From positions 1-64,000 of the forward strand of contig JAJDBJ010000030.1 of NCBI GenBank assembly GCA_029261395.1: a DNA stretch of 64,000 bases, in the 5' to 3' direction. Source of the DNA: Nitrospinaceae bacterium. GTDB taxonomy: Bacteria; Nitrospinota; Nitrospinia; Nitrospinales; Nitrospinaceae. The notes under the pieces were generated by a model. The model had not been told where the DNA came from. It saw only the letters and a list, made by a program, of their open reading frames with translations, and did not search any database. Shown here piece after piece: positions 37,510 through 46,285 of this stretch. The position numbers were made by a program, and so were the translations under genes. Position 1 is the stretch's first letter. Every line of letters begins with the position of its first letter.

Positions 37510-38218
37510 ATCTTCGATGAAGACAGAACCCTTGCTCACAGCCACCGAGTTGGACAAATCCTACAACAGCAAGGCCAAAGCAGTCGAGGTGCTAGCGGAT
37601 GCCAGCATGGAAGTTCATTCTGGAGAGATTTTAGGGATTGTCGGCGCATCCGGTTCGGGGAAAAGTACACTGCTTCATATCCTGGGAGGATTGGACCGAC
37701 CGGACTCGGGCAATGTATCGTTCAAGGGGCAAAATATTTTTTCGCAGGGCAATGGTTTTCTTGAACAGTTTCGCAACCAGCATATTGGGTTTGTGTTTCA
37801 GACATTTAATTTGCTACCCGATTTTACCGCGTTGGAAAATGCGATGTTTCCGGGATTGATCGCCAACCGTGATAAAAAATCAGTGCAGGAGAAAGCAGAA
37901 GAGATGTTGGGCCTGTTAGGATTGAAAGATCGCTTGCATCACAAGCCCGGCGAGCTTTCCGGCGGCGAAACTCAACGGGTGGCTTTGGCACGCAGTCTGG
38001 TCAATCAGCCGGAGATCGTTCTGGCCGATGAACCCACTGGGAACCTGGACAGCCGGGCCAGCGAACAATTTATGGATCTGGCCCGGAAACTGAATGAAGA
38101 AATGAATCAAACCTTTGTGATCGTGACCCACAGTGCGAAAATTGCCCGAAGCCTGGACCGGGTTTTGCAATTGGCTGAGGGAAAAGTGGAAACGATCGGC
38201 AAGGATTTGATTTTATAA
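37502..38218 (+). CDS. lolD: Lipoprotein-releasing ABC transporter ATP-binding protein
   Basis: A protein of 238 residues, the ATPase of the Lol system. Walker A (GASGSGKST), signature (LSGGETQRVALARSL) and Walker B (IVLADEPTGNLD) are intact. The frame is open to an ATG at 37490, but the second ATG at 37502 gives the common overlap with the permease gene (ATGAGTGA), so translation is probably coupled. It acts in the cytoplasm on the LolC/E-type partner. Confidence 0.92.
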   Translation: MSESSMKTEPLLTATELDKSYNSKAKAVEVLADASMEVHSGEILGIVGASGSGKSTLLHILGGLDRPDSGNVSFKGQNIFSQGNGFLEQFRNQHIGFVFQTFNLLPDFTALENAMFPGLIANRDKKSVQEKAEEMLGLLGLKDRLHHKPGELSGGETQRVALARSLVNQPEIVLADEPTGNLDSRASEQFMDLARKLNEEMNQTFVIVTHSAKIARSLDRVLQLAEGKVETIGKDLIL

Positions 38219-38245
38219 ATCCAAACCACTACACGAGAGCGGATT

Positions 38246-39262
38246 ATGAAATTACAGGAAATCGCTGAACGATTGGGCGGCACCGTTGAGGGGGAGGGCT
38301 CCCTCGAGATCACCGGGATTAACGGCATGGAGCTGGCGGAGCAGGGCCAGATCACGTTTTTAGCGGATAAGAAATTCAAAGATCAATTGAACACCTGCAA
38401 CGCTTCGGCGGTGATCGTAAAACAAGCTCTGGAGACCGACAAGGCCCAGATCGTACACCCCGCTCCGGCGTTGGCGTTTGCCAAACTGCTGGCCGAATTT
38501 CATCCGGTTCCGCGGCCTCAGCCCGGCGTTGATGATAAAGCCTCCATTGGTGAAGGCGTTCAACTGGGGAAAGATGTTTTTATCGGTCCGTTTGTTGCTA
38601 TTGGCAAGGATGTGGTCATTGGCGATAACACCGTTTTGCATCCTGGAGTGGTGGTACAAGAGGGATGCCGTATTGGCAACGATACGATGTTGTATGCCAA
38701 TGTTACGGTGGGCCGCGATTCGGTCATCGGCAATCACGTTGTTTTGCATGCCGGGGTGGTGATCGGCACCGACGGATTCGGCTACACGCCCGATGAAAAG
38801 GGGAGGCACGTCAAAATCAACCAGATTGGACGGGTGGTCATTGAGGACCATGTCGAAGTGGGGGCCAATACCTGTATCGACCGCGCCGCGTTCGGGGAAA
38901 CCATAGTGCGGGAAGGCGTCAAAATAGACAATCTGGTGCAGATCGCTCACAACTGCGACATCGGGCCGCATTCCATTCTCGTCGCCCAGGCGGGGGTAGC
39001 GGGCACCTGTAAGCTGGGGCACCATGTAGTTCTAGCGGGGCAAGTGGGGGTAGCCGACCATGTGACGATAGGGGACCAGGTGGTCGTGGCGGCGCAGGCA
39101 GGAGTCAGTAAAGATCTATTAGAACCGGGGTTTTATGGCGGGTATCCGGCGGTTCCGGCCATGGGCTGGAAACGATATACGACCGTTTTGCCTAAATTAC
39201 CGGAACTGTTACGAAAAATTCAGGAACTCGAAAAACGTCTGAATGCGATTGAAAAAGAGTAA
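38246..39262 (+). CDS. lpxD: UDP-3-O-(3-hydroxyacyl)glucosamine N-acyltransferase
   Basis: A 338-residue LpxD, the third enzyme of lipid A synthesis. An N-terminal uridine-binding domain (MKLQEIAERLGGTVEGEGSL) is followed by a left-handed beta-helix of hexapeptide repeats and the catalytic His in LVQIAHNCDIGPHS. It proves that the organism makes lipid A. It follows lolD by 27 bases. bamA, skp/ompH, fabZ and lpxA, often found here in relatives, are missing. Confidence 0.94.
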   Translation: MKLQEIAERLGGTVEGEGSLEITGINGMELAEQGQITFLADKKFKDQLNTCNASAVIVKQALETDKAQIVHPAPALAFAKLLAEFHPVPRPQPGVDDKASIGEGVQLGKDVFIGPFVAIGKDVVIGDNTVLHPGVVVQEGCRIGNDTMLYANVTVGRDSVIGNHVVLHAGVVIGTDGFGYTPDEKGRHVKINQIGRVVIEDHVEVGANTCIDRAAFGETIVREGVKIDNLVQIAHNCDIGPHSILVAQAGVAGTCKLGHHVVLAGQVGVADHVTIGDQVVVAAQAGVSKDLLEPGFYGGYPAVPAMGWKRYTTVLPKLPELLRKIQELEKRLNAIEKE

Positions 39263-39337
39263 TCTTCCTTGTTACAATGAGTGTGCAGTTAAATTACCCT
39301 TTTAAATTCAATGTCATTGTCCAGTTGACCGATTGTT

Positions 39338-40402
39338 ATGCTTAAGCCATGTTGGCGGGCTCTGGGTCTGTTGTTGGTGTTTCTGTTTTCGTTTGCGGCG
39401 ATGCCACAGATGCCCCCCGAGGCGCTTGAAAAATATATCGAAAAGAAACTGCGCCGGAATCATCATACCCTGCGTCTGAACGAAAAAATCATCGGGGATG
39501 AGGGGGCTGTTCTCCTGGCCCGGTCTCCACTGATGAAAAGCGTGAAGGTGCTCAAGATTTATAAAGGTGAGGTGGGAGATGAAGGTGTGCGTGCATTGGC
39601 CAACTCAGAGAATCTCGGCAACCTGAAAGAGTTGTACATCGAAAATAATCAGGTGACCGATCAGGGCGCACGCTACCTTGCAGAGTCGCCCGCGCTGGGT
39701 AAGCTGGAAGTGTTGAATCTGTATCGGAACCGCATCGGCGATGCCGGGGCTCAGGAGTTGGCACAATCGAAGAATTTTCCCAACCTGCTGGAGTTAAATC
39801 TGAACTACAACCAGGTGGGAGATGCCGGAGCTCAGGCGCTGGCTCATTCTTCGAGTTTGACCCGTATGGTCCGATTGGAGTTGGCTTACAACCCTTTGGA
39901 GGATGCTGGACGTCAGGAGTTGGAAGTTTTTAAATTTCGGCAAAAGATTAAACTGTGGAAGAGCAAGGAAACTCTCGGGAATCTTGAAGATAATTATATC
40001 GGCGATGCCGGATTGAAAGTGTTGCTGGATTCGCCACACCTTGAAGGGATCCGGGAGCTCAACCTGAACAACAATAACCTGAGCGATGAAGCGGCAATCG
40101 CCCTGGCGCAGTCACCCAAGTTGAAGCAGTTGGAATCACTGCATCTGGCCGCGAACCGCATCTCTGATCGGGGAGCGCGGGCGTTGGCGGAATCGAAGAT
40201 GCTGGTCCGGCTAAAAAAACTGGATCTGAACTTCAACCGCATTGGCAACGCAGGAGCGCGGGCATTGGCTCAGTCGCAAACGATGGCTCAACTGGAATCC
40301 CTGCGGCTGGGACAGAATAAGATTGGATCGGAAGGTGCCAAAGCGCTGGCCGAATCCGCTACTCTGAAAAATTTAATTTATCCAATTTTCGGATTCTATT
40401 GA
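39338..40402 (+). CDS. Secreted leucine-rich-repeat protein (RNI-like)
   Basis: A 354-residue protein with a signal peptide (about residues 1-22) and some ten ribonuclease-inhibitor-type leucine-rich repeats with the pattern L-x-L-x-x-N-x-I-G-D-x-G-A-x-x-L-A-x-S. The repeat in the middle (residues ~190-215: FKFRQKIKLWKSKETLGN) is broken. The last repeat is cut short and ends in IYPIFGFY. Such proteins serve as protein-binding scaffolds; no partner is known. It sits between lpxD and accA, so it could be an envelope factor. The ribosome site is weak. Confidence 0.8.
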   Translation: MLKPCWRALGLLLVFLFSFAAMPQMPPEALEKYIEKKLRRNHHTLRLNEKIIGDEGAVLLARSPLMKSVKVLKIYKGEVGDEGVRALANSENLGNLKELYIENNQVTDQGARYLAESPALGKLEVLNLYRNRIGDAGAQELAQSKNFPNLLELNLNYNQVGDAGAQALAHSSSLTRMVRLELAYNPLEDAGRQELEVFKFRQKIKLWKSKETLGNLEDNYIGDAGLKVLLDSPHLEGIRELNLNNNNLSDEAAIALAQSPKLKQLESLHLAANRISDRGARALAESKMLVRLKKLDLNFNRIGNAGARALAQSQTMAQLESLRLGQNKIGSEGAKALAESATLKNLIYPIFGFY

Positions 40403-40432
40403 TCGATAACCTATCAAAGGTACCGATAAAAC

Positions 40433-41401
40433 ATGGCACAGATCCTGGATTTTGAAAAAGATATATTCGCAGTGGAAAACCAGATCAAGGAATTGCATTC
40501 CCTGTCGAACATGTATGATAGCGTCGGCGACCTGACCCACGAAATCACCAAACTGAAGAAAAAGCTTCGTCACATGAAGCGGGATGTCTTCAATGGCCTC
40601 GATGGGTGGCAAAAAACCCAGGTGGCCCGCCATCCCGAACGACCTTATACGCTGGACTATATCAATAACATGTTTACGGATTTCGAAGAACTGCATGGTG
40701 ACCGGCATGGCGGCGCGGGGGTTTCTATCTCCGGCGGATTTGCCAAGTTTGATGACCAGACGGTGATGGTGATCGGCCATCAGAAGGGTCGTGATACCGC
40801 GGAGAAGATTCGTCGCAATTTCGGCATGTCGCAACCCGCCGGATACCGGAAAGCCCTGAGGTTGATGCGGCTTGCGGAAAAATTTAATATCCCCATCATT
40901 ACCCTGATCGATACCCCCGGTGCTTATCCTGGCATGGATGCGGAAGAGCAGGGACAGTCGGAAGCGATTGCTTACAACCTGTTTGTGATGTCCAGCCTCA
41001 AGGTTCCCATCATCGCCGTCATCATAGGCGAGGGCGGCAGTGGCGGCGCGTTGGCCATCGGGTTGGGCAACCGCGTTATGATGCTCGAACACTCCGTGTA
41101 TTCGGTGATCTCACCTGAAGGCTGTGCTTCCATTTTGTGGGGCGACAAGGATAAGGTCAAGCAGGCCGCGCGGGCTCTCAATATGACCTCGAAGCAACTC
41201 GAGAAACTGGACGTCATCGACCAAATCGTCGGCGAACCATTGGGCGGGGCACATCGCCATCATAAATGGGCGGCCATCATGCTTAAAAAGGCTTTACGGT
41301 CTCAGTTGAAAGAGTTGATGGCGTTAAAGCCGAGTGAGTTGGTCGCGCAACGGCAGGAGAAATTCCGCAACATCGGTGTCTTCAATACCGAAAAGGAATA
41401 A
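40433..41401 (+). CDS. accA: Acetyl-CoA carboxylase carboxyltransferase subunit alpha
   Basis: A 322-residue AccA, part of the enzyme that makes malonyl-CoA for fatty-acid synthesis. MAQILDFEKDIFAVENQIKEL at the start, GRDTAEKIRRNFGMSQPAGYRKALR, TLIDTPGAYPGMDAEEQGQ and IGEGGSGGALAIG are typical. AccD is encoded elsewhere. The gene closes the long plus-strand block that began with pheT. Confidence 0.94.
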   Translation: MAQILDFEKDIFAVENQIKELHSLSNMYDSVGDLTHEITKLKKKLRHMKRDVFNGLDGWQKTQVARHPERPYTLDYINNMFTDFEELHGDRHGGAGVSISGGFAKFDDQTVMVIGHQKGRDTAEKIRRNFGMSQPAGYRKALRLMRLAEKFNIPIITLIDTPGAYPGMDAEEQGQSEAIAYNLFVMSSLKVPIIAVIIGEGGSGGALAIGLGNRVMMLEHSVYSVISPEGCASILWGDKDKVKQAARALNMTSKQLEKLDVIDQIVGEPLGGAHRHHKWAAIMLKKALRSQLKELMALKPSELVAQRQEKFRNIGVFNTEKE

Positions 41402-41435
41402 AACGTCTTTCTGCATTTCCCTGGTTTCCAGAAAA

Positions 41436-41783
41436 TTAAGACTCATCACATTTCATATTCATGTGGTCCGCGCCCCAATTCCGCATGGCGACCACAATAG
41501 GTTCCAGTGAGCATCCATAATCCGTAAGGGAATATTCCACGCAGGGTGGCACTTCAGCATAAACTTTACGTATCACAATTTTATCTCTTTCCAACTCACG
41601 CAGTTGATTGGTAAGCATGCGCTGCGTAATCCCGTTTATTGCTTTTTTCAATTCGCCAAAACGCAAGATATCATTATGCAAGAGGTTGAAAGTAATAACG
41701 GGCTTCCAACGGCCGCCGATCACAGATAATGTTGCCTCGACAGAGCATCCGTAAGGGTGATTACCATATTTCTCCTGCGCCAT
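41436..41783 (-). CDS. HxlR-family transcriptional regulator (YodB/QorR-like)
   Basis: A 115-residue winged-helix HxlR protein. GCSVEATLSVIGGRWKPVI near the N-terminus carries a single early Cys (residue 13) at the place where the redox-sensing cysteines of YodB and QorR lie. The recognition region GITQRMLTNQLRELERDKIVIRKVY is intact. It is divergent from a quinone-reductase-like gene, the usual target of such repressors, so it probably represses that gene and itself and releases DNA when oxidised by quinones or diamide-like agents. AAAGGA precedes the ATG. Confidence 0.88.
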   Translation of the reverse strand: MAQEKYGNHPYGCSVEATLSVIGGRWKPVITFNLLHNDILRFGELKKAINGITQRMLTNQLRELERDKIVIRKVYAEVPPCVEYSLTDYGCSLEPIVVAMRNWGADHMNMKCDES

Positions 41784-41802
41784 AGTCCTTTAAACCCCTC
41801 AA

Positions 41803-41822
41803 TAGTTACTTTTAAGTAACTA
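41803..41822. promoter_or_regulatory. HxlR operator candidate 1
   Basis: TAGTTACTT-TT-AAGTAACTA is a perfect 9-base inverted repeat. It covers the -10 box and part of the spacer of the presumed hxlR promoter. Confidence 0.65.
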
Positions 41823-41830
41823 CCTAACAA
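41803..41830 (-). promoter_or_regulatory. Candidate promoter of the HxlR gene
   Basis: On the minus strand TTGTTA (41825-41830) and TAACTA (41803-41808) are 16 bases apart; the operator lies over it. Confidence 0.4.
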
Positions 41831-41832
41831 AA

Positions 41833-41861
41833 TTGTGCGTACTTGTTATTATTAATATATT
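41833..41861 (+). promoter_or_regulatory. Promoter of the quinone-reductase gene
   Basis: TTGTGC (41833-41838) and TATATT (41856-41861) are 17 bases apart, about 40 bases before the ATG. Confidence 0.55.
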
Positions 41862-41876
41862 TACCATATAGTAAAT
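41859..41876. promoter_or_regulatory. HxlR operator candidate 2
   Basis: ATTTAC-CATATA-GTAAAT is a perfect 6-base inverted repeat overlapping the end of the -10 box of the reductase gene. Its TTAC/GTAA arms recall those of operator 1. Confidence 0.5.
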
Positions 41877-41901
41877 CATAAAAAATGAGGAAACCAAAAT
41901 C

Positions 41902-42906
41902 ATGAAAGCCATAGGGTATAACCAGGCTGGACCAATCACTGCGCTAGACGCGCTGATCGAATTTGAAACGGAGACACCGGCATTAGGTCCACGTGATCTG
42001 TTAGTCGAGGTTCGGGGCATTTCGGTTAATCCTGTGGATGTGAAAGTACGCGCCAATATGGCACCGGACATGGGCACCAAGATCATTGGCTATGATGCTG
42101 CAGGCATAGTGCGGAAAGTTGGCAACGATGTTAAAAAATTTGAAGTGGGTGATGAAGTCTTGTACGCCGGTGATATTACCCGGCCAGGCACGAACTCCGA
42201 GCTTCATGCCGTTGATGAGCGGATCGTTGGGAAAAAGCCTAAATCTCTCGGATTTGCTGAAGCGGCCGGTTTTCCTCTGACCTCCATTACCGCTTGGGAG
42301 CTTTTATTCGACTCCCTCGGGATCAAAGAAGGGGAAGGTAAAGGCGATAGTATCCTGATTATCGGTGGTGCGGGAGGTGTGGGATCGATCCTCATTCAAC
42401 TTGCCAAGAAACTCACCGGTTTGACCGTGATCGCTACTGCGTCTCGCCCGGAAACCATAGAGTGGGTTCAAAAAATGGGCACCGACCATGTTATCAACCA
42501 CCGTGAATCCCTTGTAGATCAAGTGAAGGAATTGGGGCTAAAGCCGCGCTATGTTGCAGCGCTGACGGGGACAGATGGGCATTTTCCTGCAATTGTCGAA
42601 CTTATCAAACCTCGTGGTCATGTTGCGTTCATCGATGATCCTGAGACCCTGGACATCATGCCGGGTAAACTTAAAGCCCTGAGCTTCAGTTGGGAGTTTA
42701 TGTTTGCGAGCTCAATGCATCAAACGGACGACATCGAAAAACAGCACGAATTGCTGAACCGGGTGTCGGAGCTGATCGACGATGGCACGCTGATTTCCAC
42801 TGTGACGGGCAATCTTGGGAAAATCAGTGCTGAAACCCTCAAGGATGCCCATGCGCAGCAAGAGAGCGGTCGTGTCATTGGTAAGAATGTGCTCGAAGGC
42901 TTTTAG
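41902..42906 (+). CDS. Zinc-independent quinone oxidoreductase (MDR superfamily)
   Basis: A 334-residue medium-chain dehydrogenase/reductase. [13 protein letters not shown] near residue 45 and the NADPH-binding motif [18 protein letters not shown] are typical of the zeta-crystallin-like or YogA-like quinone reductases; the structural zinc cysteines are missing. It likely reduces quinones or reactive carbonyls with NADPH. GAGGAAA precedes the ATG. Control by the divergent HxlR protein is implied by two operators. The pair looks less GC-rich than its neighbours and may have been acquired. Confidence 0.88.
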   Translation: MKAIGYNQAGPITALDALIEFETETPALGPRDLLVEVRGISVNPVDVKVRANMAPDMGTKIIGYDAAGIVRKVGNDVKKFEVGDEVLYAGDITRPGTNSELHAVDERIVGKKPKSLGFAEAAGFPLTSITAWELLFDSLGIKEGEGKGDSILIIGGAGGVGSILIQLAKKLTGLTVIATASRPETIEWVQKMGTDHVINHRESLVDQVKELGLKPRYVAALTGTDGHFPAIVELIKPRGHVAFIDDPETLDIMPGKLKALSFSWEFMFASSMHQTDDIEKQHELLNRVSELIDDGTLISTVTGNLGKISAETLKDAHAQQESGRVIGKNVLEGF

Positions 42907-43009
42907 TGTTTGATTCATCAACTAACTAACGGTTCGAACAGCCACCACTTCCTCATCGAGGCAAGGACGACCTCACCTCAGAGGCTTAAATACTGCAGTT
43001 ATCTCTTCG

Positions 43010-44734
43010 TCATAAATGGAGTTGGGATTTGAACAGGCTGGCGTATTCGCTGTCGGACTGGATCAATTCCTTGTGCGAACCGGTTTCAACCAGCCGTCCG
43101 GCTTTCAGCACCAGCACCCGGTCCGCTCCTTCCAGTGTCGATAGCCGATGCGCAATCACCAGAGTGGTGCGGAGCGCCATCAACTGGGTCAGCGCATCCT
43201 TGATTTTAACTTCCGTTTCCGCATCAACCGAGGCCGTCGCTTCGTCCAGTATCAGGATGGGCGGATCTTTCAGGAACACGCGCGCGATGGCCAGCCGGTG
43301 CCTTTCGCCGCCGGAAAGTTTCACGCCGCGTTCTCCAATCAATGTTTCGTACCCGTTCGGCAACTGTTCGATGAATTCGTGCGCGTGTGCTGCCCGGGCC
43401 GCTCGTTCCACCTGATCCTGGTTGGCGCCCAGCTTACCGTACAGAATATTCTCCAGCACCGTGCCATTGAACAGAAACGGTTCCTGCGACACCAGTCCCA
43501 CCTGCTCCCGCAGATAACCCAGACTCAGTTTTTGGATGGGGTGGTTGTCGATGTGGATCTGTCCGGCTCTCGCATCATAAAACCGCATGAGCAGTTTGAT
43601 GAGTGTGGATTTGCCGCTTCCGGTATGACCCACCAATGCCACCTTTTCTCCCGGATGGAGACTAAAAGACACTTGATGCAGAATCTGTTTGGACGGGATA
43701 TAGCAAAAATCAACCGCATCAAACGTGATGCCTCCTTGAATCGGGGTCTTGGGGTGCAAGGGATTCGCGTCTTCTTGCACGTCCGGTTGCGCATCGACAA
43801 TTTCAAACAATCGTTCGCCGGACGCCAACGCGTGCTGGAGCATGTGGTTCAGAGTGTGCAGTTGATTGATCGGCGTGTAGAACAGGGCCAGGTATCCGAT
43901 AAACGCGACCAGCGTTCCCACGGTGATTTCCTGCGACTGCACCAGACCGATGCCGTACAGGATGATCGACACGGTGCCCAGCGACCCGAGAAACATCATC
44001 GCGGGAGAGTACACGGCCCACAGCTTCATGACTTCCAGCGTGCCCTTGCAATAATCGTCACTGCGTTGTTCGAACCGTTGCACTTCATGGGATTGACGGT
44101 TGAAGGCGAGGGTTTCCTTGATGCCGGAAATGCCGTCCTGCAGGGTACCGTTCATTTTAGCGGCGCGTTCCCGCACTTTATGGTACAGACTGTGCGCCCG
44201 CATCGTGTACCTCCACGCACCGACCACCAGAAAAGGAATGGGGATCAATGAGGCAACGGCCAGTTTCCAGTGCAGATTGAGCAGGATGATCATGATGCCG
44301 ATCAGGGTCAGCGCGGCAGTGACGATCTGCTCCACGCCGTCGATGAAAATCCGCTCGACGTAGGTGACGTCGTCGTTGACGCGCGACATGATTTCGCCGG
44401 TGGATCGGTTTTCGAAATAGTTGAGCGATAGTTTTTGCAGGGCGCGGTAGACGTGCGACCGGATATCGAACACCACTTTTTGCTCGAGTCGGTTGTTGAC
44501 CAGGATGCGCTTGTAATTGCAATAATTCCTGCCAAAATAAGCCAGCACCAGCACACCGACGAAAACGTATACCCATACATCGTCAACGTGGTCCACCAGG
44601 CGGTCAACGATCAGCTTGATCAGCCACGGCGGGACCAGGTCCAGCAGGGTGGTGAAAATGGCGAATCCGAGGGTCAGTGTGACGAGTTTTTTATAGGGTT
44701 TCAGGTAACCTAAAACGCGGAGTAATGATTTCAT
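43010..44734 (-). CDS. ABC exporter, MsbA-like half-transporter
   Basis: A 574-residue half-transporter with an N-terminal six-helix exporter domain and a C-terminal ATPase. Walker A (GHTGSGKST), signature (LSGGERHRLAIARVF), Walker B (PILILDEATASVD) and the His switch (LVIAHRLST) are intact. The layout fits MsbA, the lipid A flippase, but related exporters of peptides or drugs look alike, so I do not assign the symbol. It is a single-gene unit divergent from an aldo/keto reductase. Confidence 0.88.
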   Translation of the reverse strand: MKSLLRVLGYLKPYKKLVTLTLGFAIFTTLLDLVPPWLIKLIVDRLVDHVDDVWVYVFVGVLVLAYFGRNYCNYKRILVNNRLEQKVVFDIRSHVYRALQKLSLNYFENRSTGEIMSRVNDDVTYVERIFIDGVEQIVTAALTLIGIMIILLNLHWKLAVASLIPIPFLVVGAWRYTMRAHSLYHKVRERAAKMNGTLQDGISGIKETLAFNRQSHEVQRFEQRSDDYCKGTLEVMKLWAVYSPAMMFLGSLGTVSIILYGIGLVQSQEITVGTLVAFIGYLALFYTPINQLHTLNHMLQHALASGERLFEIVDAQPDVQEDANPLHPKTPIQGGITFDAVDFCYIPSKQILHQVSFSLHPGEKVALVGHTGSGKSTLIKLLMRFYDARAGQIHIDNHPIQKLSLGYLREQVGLVSQEPFLFNGTVLENILYGKLGANQDQVERAARAAHAHEFIEQLPNGYETLIGERGVKLSGGERHRLAIARVFLKDPPILILDEATASVDAETEVKIKDALTQLMALRTTLVIAHRLSTLEGADRVLVLKAGRLVETGSHKELIQSDSEYASLFKSQLHL

Positions 44735-44840
44735 AGGATATTTTTACTAAAAAACCGCTCAGATCGGATTCCCATCTGATACGGTTGGTGTTCAAAGATA
44801 GTTTGGGTGCCATTCATTAATATATAGCAAAGGGCGTCAT

Positions 44841-45788
44841 ATGGAATATAGAAAATTGGGTTCCAGCGATTTAAATGTGTCGGTGATCGGGTTCGGGGCC
44901 TGGGGAATTGGCGGAGCGCCGTTCTGGAGCAGTGAGGGCGATAACATGTCCGTCAAATCCATTCAAAAAGCCTACGATATGGGGGTTAATTTTTTTGATA
45001 CGGCGCCCGTGTACGGATTCGGCCTGTCGGAACGGTTGATCGGCAAAGCGTTGAAACCCATACGCGACAAGGTCATTCTCGCCACCAAGTGTGGTTTGCG
45101 CTGGGAAAAAGAGCAGTTGGGGTCTATCTCGAAACTTGCTACGCGGGAATCGATTCTGGAAGAGATCGACCAGAGCCTGGAGCGTTTGGACACCGACTAT
45201 ATCGACCTGTACCAGGTCCACTGGCCGGATGGCAAGACGCCGCATCAGGAAACGATGGAAACGCTGTTGGAAATCCAGAAGCAGGGGAAAATACGTCACA
45301 TCGGTGTCAGTAATTATTCTGTCACGCAGATGCAGGACTGTTTGAGAATAGGGCCGCTGGTTTCCCTGCAACCGGAGTACAATTTACTGCAACGTTCGAT
45401 CGAAAAGGAAACGGTGTCGTTTTGCCTGATCCACGATATTGGCATTATCGCCTACAGTCCGTTGGCTTCCGGCGTGTTGACAGGCAAGTACGACAAGGAT
45501 ACGAAGTTTAAGGACTGGCGGAGCAAGGGCATCATCGGGCAGTTCACCGGCGAGGCATTCGTGAAAAATATCGAGAAGGTGGAGCGGTTCAAAACGGTTG
45601 CCGAGTCCGAGGGGAAGACCTGCGGGCAGATGGCCGTCAACTGGGTGATTCATCAACCGGGGGTAGCTACGGCGCTGGTCGGTGTGAAAAATGACCGGCA
45701 GGTGGCAGAGAACTTAGAGGCGGTCGGTTGGCAACCGGAAATTCAGGTACGCGATCAAATCAATCAGATTTTTGCTGTAGATGAATAA
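44841..45788 (+). CDS. Aldo/keto reductase
   Basis: A 315-residue aldo/keto reductase of the type with an IolS-like start (MEYRKLGSSDLNVSVIGFGAWGIGG). The tetrad residues can be seen in FFDTAPVYGFGLSE, ILATKCG and LYQVHWPDG, with VGVKNDRQVAENLEAV in the cofactor site. The substrate is unknown. AAGGG lies 7 bases before the ATG. It converges with a small membrane-protein gene. Confidence 0.88.
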   Translation: MEYRKLGSSDLNVSVIGFGAWGIGGAPFWSSEGDNMSVKSIQKAYDMGVNFFDTAPVYGFGLSERLIGKALKPIRDKVILATKCGLRWEKEQLGSISKLATRESILEEIDQSLERLDTDYIDLYQVHWPDGKTPHQETMETLLEIQKQGKIRHIGVSNYSVTQMQDCLRIGPLVSLQPEYNLLQRSIEKETVSFCLIHDIGIIAYSPLASGVLTGKYDKDTKFKDWRSKGIIGQFTGEAFVKNIEKVERFKTVAESEGKTCGQMAVNWVIHQPGVATALVGVKNDRQVAENLEAVGWQPEIQVRDQINQIFAVDE

Positions 45789-45795
45789 CCGGGGG

Positions 45796-46230
45796 TTATC
45801 GGAAGCCCCGGCGACTCTGGGCGGACTTTTCTTTTGAATATTGCCGGTAGGTATGCAGAAAATCACCGGAATCTTCCTTGACTTTCTCGATCAGTTGTTG
45901 TGTCTGGGGAGATTCGTTAGCCAGGCGGGAGATTGTGACGACCATTTCTTCCATGACTCCTTCCAGTTGGTTACCCGCGCCCAGGGCCCGCTCACGCATC
46001 AAAGTATCGAGCTGGTGTTGAGTCCCCTGTATTTCCATCTGAAAATTCTTTTGGGCCGATTCAAGCTCGTTGTTGTAATACAAGACGCCGCCGACCAGCA
46101 GGATCACCGCCGTGTAGATCATGATCTTGAGGCCGAGGATATCTCTCCTGCTTTTGCGGATCAGATCCTCCATGTCATCGCTGGGAAGGGATGCGTCGTC
46201 TTTTGATTTGGAAGTTAAATCGAATGCCAT
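45796..46230 (-). CDS. Single-helix membrane protein with coiled coil
   Basis: A hypothetical protein of 144 residues: a charged cytoplasmic start (MAFDLTSKSKDDASLP), one helix (LKIMIYTAVILLVGGVLYYN) and a helical, coiled-coil-like outer part. The frame is open to 46272, but the ATG at 46230 has AGGGAA upstream. I recognise no family. It is encoded downstream of the prepilin peptidase gene on the same strand, 55 bases away, so a link to pili or secretion is possible but only from position. Confidence 0.6.
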   Translation of the reverse strand: MAFDLTSKSKDDASLPSDDMEDLIRKSRRDILGLKIMIYTAVILLVGGVLYYNNELESAQKNFQMEIQGTQHQLDTLMRERALGAGNQLEGVMEEMVVTISRLANESPQTQQLIEKVKEDSGDFLHTYRQYSKEKSAQSRRGFR

Positions 46231-46285
46231 AAATATTTCCCTAATAGACTTGATGTGTGGATAGTATACCACTCGCGGGCAGGGC

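Noticed and set aside
43148-44251. A 367-residue plus-strand open frame opposite the ABC exporter
   Set aside because: It is a shadow of a gene with intact Walker and signature motifs.
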